From: Burkholderiales bacterium
Lineage (GTDB): Bacteria > Pseudomonadota > Gammaproteobacteria > Burkholderiales > Casimicrobiaceae
Length of the DNA stretch: 11,849 bases
Direction: 5' to 3'
Assembly (NCBI GenBank): GCA_025354075.1
Contig: JANXNO010000157.1
Span: 1 to 11,849, forward strand
Below, one piece after another: positions 6,220 through 11,849 of this stretch (its first letter is position 1; each line of letters starts with the position of its first letter). The translations under genes and the position numbers were made by a program. The notes under the pieces were generated by a model that saw nothing but the letters and a program-made list of their open reading frames with translations, was not told the DNA's origin and ran no database searches.

Positions 6220-7148
6220 TGAGTGTGGAGCAGCGCACCGCGCGCCTGCATGACACTCAGCCCATCGCCGAAGCCCATCGCAGTCCGCCGCCACCGGGTC
6301 GGGTGACGGTGCTATCGCTGCTGCTGATTTTCTGCGGTCTGCTGGTGCTGGTGAGTTTGTGGACGCTGGCGTCAGAGGACGAGCTGAGCCTCGGCCGCAG
6401 ACCGTGGCAGAACCTGAAAAAAACGGTCGCTGAAATGTCGGAGCCCAGTTTTTTGCGGGTGTGGTTTGGTGACACCCACGCCGAGGCACGCGATGCCGAC
6501 GGTAAGGTGCTGCGCGTAGATGATCAGCAGGCCAATGAGCGCCGCTATCTCGCGGGCGTGGGCCGCGCGCTGTGGACGACGTTGCGCATTGCCACGCTCG
6601 GCACCGCGCTCGCGGCGCTGATCGCACTGCCGCTCGGGTTGCTGGCCGCGCGTACGCTGCACGCGCCGCGACCGCTGTTCTGGGGGGCCAAAGCGGTACT
6701 CGACACCATGCGATCCATTCACACGCTGGTGTTCGGCCTTTTTCTTGTGGGCATTGTGGGCCTTGGCGCGACCGCAGGTATCCTCGCCGTGGCCCTGCAT
6801 TCGGCGGGCACGCTCGGTAAGTTGCTGGCTGAAGCCATTGAATCGCTGGATGCGCATCCGGTCGACGCCGTGCGTGCGACCGGTGCGACTGGGGCGCAGG
6901 TCTTCTTCCTCGGCGTGTGGCCCGCGGTGCTGCCGCAGTATGTCTCGCAAGTGCTCTACGTGTGGGAATTCAACATCCGTGATTCAACAATTCTTGGTTT
7001 GGTGGGGGCCGGTGGTTTGGGCCTGTTGCTGTCCGAGGCGATGTCGCTGTTTCAATGGGGACGACTGGCCACCTTGCTGCTCGCCATCGTGATCATGGTG
7101 ACGGCCTTTGATGCGGTGAGCCGCGCCGTACGACGGAGGCTCGTATGA
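6219..7148 (+). CDS. phnE: Phosphonate-type ABC transporter permease (PhnE family)
   Basis: Inner-membrane permease of the phn importer, 309 aa. TM1 is at about 31-50. Then comes a soluble stretch of roughly 60 residues (about 52-112), followed by the conserved transport domain with helices near 118-144, 162-195, 225-250 and 283-300. The cytoplasmic EAA loop, which contacts the ATPase, is seen as EAIESLDAHPVDAVRATGA (205-223). The PhnE signature EFNIRDSTILGLVGAGGLG lies at 250-268. The GTG start shares 4 nt with the phnD stop, which indicates translational coupling, and the gene overlaps phnC by ATGA. The charged insertion between TM1 and the core is the main departure from a minimal PhnE. 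Confidence 0.92.
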   Translation: MSVEQRTARLHDTQPIAEAHRSPPPPGRVTVLSLLLIFCGLLVLVSLWTLASEDELSLGRRPWQNLKKTVAEMSEPSFLRVWFGDTHAEARDADGKVLRVDDQQANERRYLAGVGRALWTTLRIATLGTALAALIALPLGLLAARTLHAPRPLFWGAKAVLDTMRSIHTLVFGLFLVGIVGLGATAGILAVALHSAGTLGKLLAEAIESLDAHPVDAVRATGATGAQVFFLGVWPAVLPQYVSQVLYVWEFNIRDSTILGLVGAGGLGLLLSEAMSLFQWGRLATLLLAIVIMVTAFDAVSRAVRRRLV

Positions 7149-7891
7149 CTGCGCTCGCCGTGGTCGAAGCGAGCGGGTTGTACGTCAACGCGGGTGATCA
7201 TGTGTTGCTGCGTGACGTGAATCTGAGCGTTGCTGCCGGCGAACGAATCGCCATTGTTGGCCACAACGGCGCAGGTAAATCGAGCTTTCTGCGAGCGGTA
7301 TCGGGATTCAATGGCGTGCATCGCGGCAGTCTGAAAGTGTTGGGCACCGATATCTCGGTGATCCGTGAGCGACGCGCGCTTCGCGACCTGCGCAGCCACG
7401 TGGCTCAGGTGCATCAGGGCCTGCATTTGATCGGTCGATTAAGTGTGCTCGACAACGTGCTGATCGGCGGCGCGGCGCGCAACGCGTCATGGCTCACCTG
7501 GATCCGTCGCTGGCCCGCGCATGAGGCGGAACACGCGCGCGCAGCCCTGGCGCGCGTAGGCATGAGCTGGGCTGCCGGTCGGCGCACCGATTCGCTGTCT
7601 GGCGGCGAACGGCAGAAGGTCGCCATTGCGCGCGCGCTGCATCAGAACGCCCCAATGCTGCTCGCGGACGAGCCCACAGCGAGTCTCGATGCGGAAGCTG
7701 CCGACGAGGTTATCAATCTGCTCACCGCACTTGTTGCCGAGCGTAAATCAACGCTGATCTGTGTGGTGCATGATCTCGATCTGGTGCCGCGTCTGGCGGA
7801 TCGTGTGATCGTGTTGCGACGCGGTCAGGTGGTGGCAGACGTGGCCGTGACCGCCAATACCGCGAGTGAACTGCGTGGAGTCATGAAATGA
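7145..7891 (+). CDS. phnC: Phosphonate-type ABC transporter ATP-binding protein (PhnC family)
   Basis: Cytoplasmic ATPase that powers the phn importer, 248 aa (normal length). Walker A is GHNGAGKS (39-46), the Q-loop glutamine is near residue 91, and the ABC signature LSGGERQKVAIARAL spans 151-165. Walker B MLLADE (171-176) carries the catalytic Glu, followed by the D-loop SLD and switch His at 209 (VVHD). All catalytic motifs are intact. GGAGG (7135-7139) lies 5 nt before the ATG; the ATG overlaps the phnE stop by 4 nt. The next gene again starts in an ATGA overlap, so the operon continues without a gap. Confidence 0.93.
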   Translation: MTALAVVEASGLYVNAGDHVLLRDVNLSVAAGERIAIVGHNGAGKSSFLRAVSGFNGVHRGSLKVLGTDISVIRERRALRDLRSHVAQVHQGLHLIGRLSVLDNVLIGGAARNASWLTWIRRWPAHEAEHARAALARVGMSWAAGRRTDSLSGGERQKVAIARALHQNAPMLLADEPTASLDAEAADEVINLLTALVAERKSTLICVVHDLDLVPRLADRVIVLRRGQVVADVAVTANTASELRGVMK

Positions 7892-8895
7892 TGCAAATGA
7901 CCGGATCTGAGCCAACCGCGCAAACTCAGCAACCGGAGCCAGGGCGAGTTTGCCCGTTGCGTTATCGCTACGGAGCCGCAGCAATTGCACAAGTCGAGCC
8001 ACGTGTCGCGCAAACGCTGTACGTGATCGGCGGGCTCTATGGCAACCTGCCTGCTCTGGATGCCGTCGAGCGCATGGCTTCCGCTGAATCGACGAAGCCA
8101 ACGCTGTGCTTCAACGGCGATTTCAACTGGTTCAACATTGCCGATGGTCAGTTCACCGAGATTAATCGACGTGTGCTTTCGCATGACGCGATTCAGGGTA
8201 ATGTCGAAGCGGAATTTGACGCAACCGGCGATGACGCAGGCTGCGGCTGCGCCTATCCCGAAAGCGTGGATTCCGGAATCGTTGAGCGTTCCAACTTGAT
8301 TCACGCACAGCTCAAGGCAACGGCGCGACGTCACCCCGACCTGTCCGCTCGCATCAACAGGCTGCCGATGTTTGCGCGCTATCAGGTCGGCGATTGCCGC
8401 ATTGGCGTGGTGCATGGCGATGCAGATTCGCTGGCAGGATGGCGGTTTGATGTGAATGAGCTGGACGATCCCGCTGCTGTGCCGTGGCTTCAGTCGGTAT
8501 TTGCCCAAGCCGATGTACAAATGTTTGCCAGCACGCATACCTGTCTGCCCGCGATGCGTGAGTTCGCATTGATCGGCACGCACCGTAATGAGCGCGGCTG
8601 GGTTGTCAACAACGGCGCGACCGGCATGCCCAATTTCTCAGGCGATCTGTCTGGACTTTGCACCCGAATCGGACTCACGCCGTCGCCCCATCCTGCCGTT
8701 CATGAAGTCAGGGTGGCTGGTGCGTACATTGCGCTGCTGCCGGTTCGTTTCGACATCGAGCGCTGGCGCGCGGAGTTCCTGCAGCAATGGCCCGACGGCT
8801 CGGCAGCGTGGGCGTCCTACTGGCAGCGCATCAACAGCGGACCGACGTATCAGGCTGCGCAGGCGATTAGTCGCGGGTCGTCAGCTATTGGCTGA
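7888..8895 (+). CDS. Calcineurin-like metallophosphoesterase homologue with altered metal site
   Basis: 335 aa, coupled to phnC by a 4-nt overlap with GGAG 7 nt upstream (7877-7880). The fold is recognised from five ordered motifs: VIGGLYGNLPALDAV (46-60), the position of DIHGNLPAL; FNGDF (75-79); QGNVE (103-107); VVHGD (174-178); and STHTCLPA (215-222) with NNGATGMP (241-248). The bridging Asp (D78) and the site-2 ligands (N105, H176, H217) are present. The three site-1 ligands are replaced: Asp by G49, the first His by Y51, and the last His of HxH by C219. A CGC pair (C119, C121) follows the GNVE motif. No signal peptide or TM is seen, so it should be cytoplasmic. Its place in the operon suggests processing or sensing of the imported phosphorus compound. 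Classic two-metal hydrolysis may not occur; a one-metal enzyme or a binding protein are alternatives. Confidence 0.75.
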   Translation: MMQMTGSEPTAQTQQPEPGRVCPLRYRYGAAAIAQVEPRVAQTLYVIGGLYGNLPALDAVERMASAESTKPTLCFNGDFNWFNIADGQFTEINRRVLSHDAIQGNVEAEFDATGDDAGCGCAYPESVDSGIVERSNLIHAQLKATARRHPDLSARINRLPMFARYQVGDCRIGVVHGDADSLAGWRFDVNELDDPAAVPWLQSVFAQADVQMFASTHTCLPAMREFALIGTHRNERGWVVNNGATGMPNFSGDLSGLCTRIGLTPSPHPAVHEVRVAGAYIALLPVRFDIERWRAEFLQQWPDGSAAWASYWQRINSGPTYQAAQAISRGSSAIG

Positions 8896-8936
8896 AGCAC
8901 AGGCATCGCTCGCGGTGTCGGAGTACTGCGTGCAAG

Positions 8937-9911
8937 CTAAAGCCACTTGGCCTTGCGGAACCGCCAATACAAAATTGAGCAGGCCGTAGCGATGATGACC
9001 AGTGCGGTCGGGTAGCCGTACTCCCAATTCAGCTCGGGCATCGCCTTAAAGTTCATGCCCCAGATGCCTGCGAATGCGGTGCACACGGCGAAGATACTGG
9101 CCCAGGATGCGAGCCGCTTGGTCACTTCGGTATCTTCAATGGTGACCATTGCCAGATTGACCTGAATGGCAGTGCCGATGGTGTCGCGCATGCTCTCGAT
9201 CAGACCGTTGATGCGGCCCAGGTGATCCACCACGTCGCGAAAATAATCCTGCACACCGATGCACACCTGAGGCACACGACCACCATGCAATTTGCCTGCA
9301 CTTTCCATCAGCGGAGCGACAGCGTGTTTGAGCACCATGACGCGGTTCTTTAGTTCGTAGAGCTGCTCCATGTTCGCTCTGGCCGTGCCTTTGGTGAAGA
9401 TTTTGGCCTCAATGGCTTCAAGCTCGGTTTCGAACGCGTCGATGATCGGAAAGTAGCGGTCGACCACGGCATCCATCAACGCATAGAGCACAAATCCCGA
9501 GCCAAACCTCAGCAACTCGGGCTCGCTTTCGCAGCGCGTGCGTACGCCGAGAAATCCGTGGGTGCTGCGATTGCGAATCGACAGCACGTAATTGCTGCCG
9601 GTAAACACGTCGACCTCGCCAACGCTGAGATTTTTCAGATCACCATCGACCGGTTCAACCAGATGCACCACCGTGAAAAGTGACGCACCGTATTCCTCGA
9701 TTTTTGCGCGCTGGTGGCCGTGTCGCGCGTCTTCCACCGCGAGCTCATGGAGGCCAAATTCGTGCTGCATTTCTGCCAGCTCTAGCTCAGTTGCGTCCTG
9801 TAGCGCCACCCATACGAACGCGCCGGGTCGCGCGAGGTAGTCGCTGATTTCTGCCACGGGAATATCGGCGAGTTTTTTGCCGTTTTGGTAGACGACGCAG
9901 TTGATCAGCAT
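8937..9911 (-). CDS. corA: CorA-family magnesium/divalent cation transporter
   Basis: Inner-membrane homopentameric channel for Mg2+ and related ions, 324 aa. The N-terminal alpha/beta cytoplasmic domain contains VEDARHGHQRAKIEEYG (about 59-75). A long helical stalk (about 165-265) leads to TM1 (about 268-284), which ends in the signature GMN (285-287, context WGMNF), then a short acidic loop and TM2 (about 301-316). The C-terminus RKAKWL is basic, as in the family. It begins MLINCVVYQNG at a start codon complementary to 9909-9911. It converges with the phn operon, with only 41 nt between the stops and no obvious bidirectional terminator. The Crp/Fnr gene lies 110 bp upstream on the same strand, so some read-through is possible. 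Confidence 0.94.
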   Translation of the reverse strand: MLINCVVYQNGKKLADIPVAEISDYLARPGAFVWVALQDATELELAEMQHEFGLHELAVEDARHGHQRAKIEEYGASLFTVVHLVEPVDGDLKNLSVGEVDVFTGSNYVLSIRNRSTHGFLGVRTRCESEPELLRFGSGFVLYALMDAVVDRYFPIIDAFETELEAIEAKIFTKGTARANMEQLYELKNRVMVLKHAVAPLMESAGKLHGGRVPQVCIGVQDYFRDVVDHLGRINGLIESMRDTIGTAIQVNLAMVTIEDTEVTKRLASWASIFAVCTAFAGIWGMNFKAMPELNWEYGYPTALVIIATACSILYWRFRKAKWL

Positions 9912-9969
9912 GGGGGTCTGTCAATCGAGATTGGATGATCCTGTTATTTTGTCAGGGCTGCGTTACAGG

Positions 9970-10010
9970 GTGGCGACGGTTGCACCCACCGGGCTAAACG
10001 GAGCCGCCAC
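9970..10010. repeat. Inverted repeat between the Crp/Fnr gene and corA
   Basis: Arms GTGGCG (9970-9975) and CGCCAC (10005-10010) enclose 29 nt that contain a further CCG/CGG pairing. The element sits just after the regulator's stop and before corA on the minus strand. It could be a weak stem-loop separating the two transcripts; it lacks a T tract, so I do not call it a terminator. Confidence 0.3.
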
Positions 10011-10021
10011 GCTCGCAGGTG

Positions 10022-10759
10022 CTAGACCAGTGGGCGCTGCGGGGGCCGACCATCGCCGTACAAATCGGCCAGCCGGACGAGCGCTTTTACGTCGCGCATG
10101 TAGAGCCGCCCGTCGAGCACTTGATGCAAGCCGCGGCGCTCCAGTTTGCGCAGCGTTTTGTTGGTGTGCACGAGCGACAGGCCGAGCCCGTCGGCCACGT
10201 GTTGCTGCGTGAGCGGGAACGGCACGCCCGATGCACCGCCGTCAGCTTGCAGCGCGGCCGCGCGTTTGAACAGCAGAATCAACAGCGTCGCAATCCGCTC
10301 TTCAGCACTGCGCCGTCCGACCGAGAGGAGGGTGTCATCCACCAGTGATTCTTCGTGCGCAGTCAGCCAGGTGATGTTGAAACCCATCGACGGCGACTGC
10401 CGGTGCAGCTCCCACAACGCGTCGCGCTGAAACACGCAAAAAACCGAGTCGGTGAGCGTGACCACACCATGCGCCGAGGCGTCGCCCATTTTTTGCTGCA
10501 CGCCAATGAAATCGCCGGCGAGCAAAAAATTAAGAATTTGCCGGCGCCCATCGCTCAGCGTCTTGAAGCGAAACGCCCAACCGCTGAGCAGCGTGTAGAG
10601 CGGCGCATCGGTCTGGCCTTCGAGAATGAGAGTTTCTCCCGCTGCGAGCGTTTGCTGCCGCCGCCTCAGCGTTTGCACCAATTCGATCTCTTGCGCGGTG
10701 TTTGAAAGGAAAAGCGGTAGCGTCCGCAGGGGACATTGCTTGCAAGGAATTTCGGTCAT
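10022..10759 (-). CDS. Crp/Fnr-family transcriptional regulator
   Basis: Cytoplasmic DNA-binding regulator, 245 aa. An N-terminal CKQC (C6, C9) is followed by a cyclic-nucleotide-binding-like beta barrel (about 35-115), with GETLILEGQ and FLLAGDFIG in family positions. A dimerisation helix (about 125-150) and a winged-helix domain (about 155-225) follow, with the turn and recognition helix at about 183-207. Only three cysteines are present (C6, C9, C108), so the usual four-cysteine FNR [4Fe-4S] set is incomplete. The recognition helix reads LVHTNK where FNR has the VETISR pattern (ExxSR), so its DNA site probably is not the FNR box. A promoter-like pair and a palindrome lie just upstream. The effector is unknown; oxygen, NO, redox or a small molecule are possible. 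Confidence 0.88.
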   Translation of the reverse strand: MTEIPCKQCPLRTLPLFLSNTAQEIELVQTLRRRQQTLAAGETLILEGQTDAPLYTLLSGWAFRFKTLSDGRRQILNFLLAGDFIGVQQKMGDASAHGVVTLTDSVFCVFQRDALWELHRQSPSMGFNITWLTAHEESLVDDTLLSVGRRSAEERIATLLILLFKRAAALQADGGASGVPFPLTQQHVADGLGLSLVHTNKTLRKLERRGLHQVLDGRLYMRDVKALVRLADLYGDGRPPQRPLV

Positions 10760-10785
10760 GGCGCTGGCCCCAGGTCAGGTTGAAC

Positions 10786-10800
10786 TTGCGCAAATCGCAA
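10786..10800. promoter_or_regulatory. Palindrome upstream of the Crp/Fnr gene
   Basis: TTGCG-N5-CGCAA is a perfect 5-bp inverted repeat centred about 34 bp upstream of the regulator's ATG. It resembles a Crp/Fnr-type half-site layout but not TTGAT-N4-ATCAA. It lies just after the predicted transcription start, a position suited to autorepression. Confidence 0.4.
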
Positions 10801-10808
10801 CATGTCTT

Positions 10809-10837
10809 TTTACACAATTGCTTGATTGATTCGCCAA
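10809..10837 (-). promoter_or_regulatory. Candidate promoter of the Crp/Fnr gene
   Basis: On the minus strand TTGGCG (complement of 10832-10837) and TGTAAA (complement of 10809-10814) are separated by 17 bp. This gives a start near 10802, about 45 nt before the ATG. Confidence 0.4.
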
Positions 10838-10895
10838 TATATTGCGGCCCAGCGTGTCGGTTCGCACATAACCGACTTTGCCAAGGAAATTCAAC

Positions 10896-11375
10896 ATGCC
10901 GACACGCCGATTGCCCGTAGGACTGCTGCTCACCCCACAGTTCATCTCGACCCGGCCCGTATTGCACGCTGTCACCGTGCATTGCCACGCTTTGGATCGA
11001 ACCAAAACCCCTCGATTACTGCCCCAAAAGTCGCCGCACGCTGTGAACGCACTACCCATTAATCGCACTTTCATCGATCACGAGACCGCGAACGTGCAGG
11101 CAGAGGGCGTGGGTGAAGTGTCCCCCAGTGCGTGCCTTCGCCTTGCGCCGGATATCGACCTGGCAGGGGACGCGCCCGCTGCCGCTGTAGAACACTGGGA
11201 CGTGTTGTTTTCGGCGGTGATAGCGCGACTCTCCCACGCATCCGACGTGTTGGGCGAGCCCGACAGCCCACATGATGATCGTGTCGCTCGCATGCAGGTG
11301 ACAGTGCGGGAGTGCATTGAAGCACTTGAGCAGTTGCACGCCACCAAGCTGCGTGCGTTTGTAGCTCGAAAGTAA
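10896..11375 (+). CDS. Hypothetical protein
   Basis: Not recognised. From ATG10896 it is 159 aa, supported by AAGGA (10883-10887) at good spacing. The first 45 or so residues are basic, nearly free of acidic residues and look unlike a folded domain, so translation might instead start at GTG11043 (111 aa, VNALPINRTF). The C-terminal half is more protein-like: an acidic linker, then helical stretches HWDVLFSAVIARL (about 108-120) and VRECIEALEQLHATKL (about 138-153), probably a small helical domain. No signal peptide, TM or catalytic motif is seen. It is divergent from the Crp/Fnr gene and might share its control region. Confidence 0.5.
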   Translation: MPTRRLPVGLLLTPQFISTRPVLHAVTVHCHALDRTKTPRLLPQKSPHAVNALPINRTFIDHETANVQAEGVGEVSPSACLRLAPDIDLAGDAPAAAVEHWDVLFSAVIARLSHASDVLGEPDSPHDDRVARMQVTVRECIEALEQLHATKLRAFVARK

Positions 11376-11388
11376 TGCGCTTAAGCAA

Positions 11389-11420
11389 GCGGGTAGGCGG
11401 GTAAGCGGGAAAGCGGGTGC
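11389..11420 (+). repeat. Four tandem 8-bp GCGGG-containing units
   Basis: Four imperfect units, GCGGGTAG, GCGGGTAA, GCGGGAAA and GCGGGTGC, follow each other without spacing. They start 14 nt after the hypothetical gene's stop. Confidence 0.6.
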
Positions 11421-11520
11421 GCCGATAAACGGGTTTGACGTTGCCGATTCGCAGCATCAGCATCCGATCGAAAGTCCTGATGCGGGCGAGAGAGCCTGCA
11501 ACAGGAGTACGTGTGAGATA

Positions 11521-11551
11521 GCCACAAAAATAGCGTGAAACCCATTGTGGC
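11521..11551. repeat. Inverted repeat downstream of the acyl-CoA synthetase gene
   Basis: Perfect 7-bp arms GCCACAA and TTGTGGC are separated by 17 nt, starting 33 nt beyond the stop of the minus-strand gene. On the minus strand a T5 run lies inside the loop and first-formed arm, not after the stem, so it is not a classic terminator, but it may stabilise the 3' end. Confidence 0.35.
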
Positions 11552-11584
11552 AGATTTTACGAACTCGCTAAATGCTGCGCCTAC

Positions 11585-11849
11585 TCACTTCGTTGCTTCG
11601 CGTTCCTGCAGCGCACGCCACATGACCTTGCCAGAACCACTCTTCGGCAACACGTCGACAAATTCCACAATGCGGGGCGCTTTGTACGCAGCCATGTTGG
11701 CGTGCGCCCATTCGGTGATGTCTTTTTCTGAGGTATCTTTTGCATTGGCCCGCAGTACGATCACGGCCTTGACCGACTCGCCGCGATAGGCGTCGCGCGT
11801 TGAAATGACGCAGGCTTCCTGCACCGCCGGATGGCGGAACAGCAGCGCT
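11585..11849 (-). CDS. AMP-forming acyl-CoA synthetase, C-terminal part (truncated by window edge)
   Basis: Only the last 87 codons are inside the window; the start lies beyond 11849. The piece is the mobile C-terminal domain (AMP-binding_C) of the adenylate-forming enzyme superfamily, which activates a carboxylic acid to an acyl-AMP and then an acyl-CoA. It contains HPAVQEACVI, the hinge-proximal RGESVKAVIVL, MAAYKAPRIVEFVDVLPKS, and SGSGKVMWRAL with the conserved catalytic Lys of the A10 motif. The wording of the tail is closest to fatty-acyl-CoA ligases of Burkholderiales, but the substrate cannot be set from this domain. The stop is TGA (complement of 11585-11587). Confidence 0.92.
   Translation of the reverse strand, partial: ALLFRHPAVQEACVISTRDAYRGESVKAVIVLRANAKDTSEKDITEWAHANMAAYKAPRIVEFVDVLPKSGSGKVMWRALQEREATK

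Larger units (their letters stand above)
11376..11584. other. Intergenic region with short repeats
   Basis: About 210 nt between the hypothetical gene and the convergent acyl-CoA synthetase end. It holds four tandem 8-bp units (11389-11420), an inverted repeat GCATCAG/CTGATGC (11454-11460 and 11477-11483) and another GCCACAA/TTGTGGC (11521-11527 and 11545-11551). None has a T tract in the right place, so neither gene has a clear intrinsic terminator here. No coding sequence is supported. Confidence 0.5.

Noticed and set aside
5296..6627. 443-codon minus-strand frame opposite phnD and phnE
   Set aside because: It overlaps two clear genes, is rich in Arg, Ala, Val and His typical of antisense frames, and has no domain.
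7825..8583. Minus-strand frame opposite the phosphoesterase gene
   Set aside because: The plus strand has an ordered motif set and operon coupling; the antisense product resembles nothing.
10775..11074. 99-codon minus-strand frame upstream of the Crp/Fnr gene
   Set aside because: No recognisable domain; it covers the likely promoter and palindrome of the regulator and overlaps the plus-strand hypothetical gene.
1..11849. CRISPR array, integrase, attachment site or prophage genes
   Set aside because: No regularly spaced repeats, recombinase or phage gene was found on either strand.

Overview
The window looks like a chromosomal segment of a moderately GC-rich betaproteobacterium, probably of the order Burkholderiales; I cannot name the genus. 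The clues are a single betaproteobacterial-type aspartokinase followed directly by tRNA-Ser(GCT), a CorA-like Mg transporter of the type common in that order, and GC-rich third codon positions. Nothing suggests a plasmid, prophage or CRISPR locus. The right edge cuts an acyl-CoA synthetase gene, and the left edge falls in or next to a repeat.

Layout. 1-114: REP-like hairpins running almost to the start codon of lysC. 115-1371: lysC. 1419-1511: tRNA-Ser(GCT) with an intrinsic terminator. 1901-4284: three overlapping genes that I read as a YfiR-YfiN-YfiB-type (TpbB-like) cyclic-di-GMP module. A periplasmic YfiR-like repressor with the four-cysteine pattern comes first, then a membrane GGDEF diguanylate cyclase, then an OmpA-like peptidoglycan-binding lipoprotein. 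Both gene junctions overlap by 11 nt. 4285-5352: a gene-poor kilobase with decayed fragments, one resembling the C-terminal helix-turn-helix of REP-associated (Y1) transposases and one resembling the tail of a DNA methyltransferase.

5353-8895: a tightly coupled four-gene operon, phnD-phnE-phnC plus a calcineurin-like phosphoesterase, with every junction overlapping by 4 nt. It encodes a periplasmic phosphonate/phosphite-type binding protein, the permease, the ATPase and a presumed cytoplasmic phosphoesterase homologue. No C-P lyase, phosphonatase or phosphite dehydrogenase gene is present here. The last protein is the most unusual one in the window: all three ligands specific to metal site 1 of the family are replaced, while the bridging and site-2 ligands remain.

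8937-9911 (minus): corA-like transporter, convergent with the phn operon. 10022-10759 (minus): a Crp/Fnr-family regulator with an N-terminal CxxC and a recognition helix unlike FNR; a palindrome lies just upstream of its start. 10896-11375 (plus): an unrecognised small protein. 11376-11584: short repeats and inverted repeats. 11585-11849 (minus): C-terminus of an AMP-forming acyl-CoA synthetase.

The two systems worth most attention are the phn transporter with its altered phosphoesterase and the YfiRNB-like module. The REP/transposase traces are a secondary theme.
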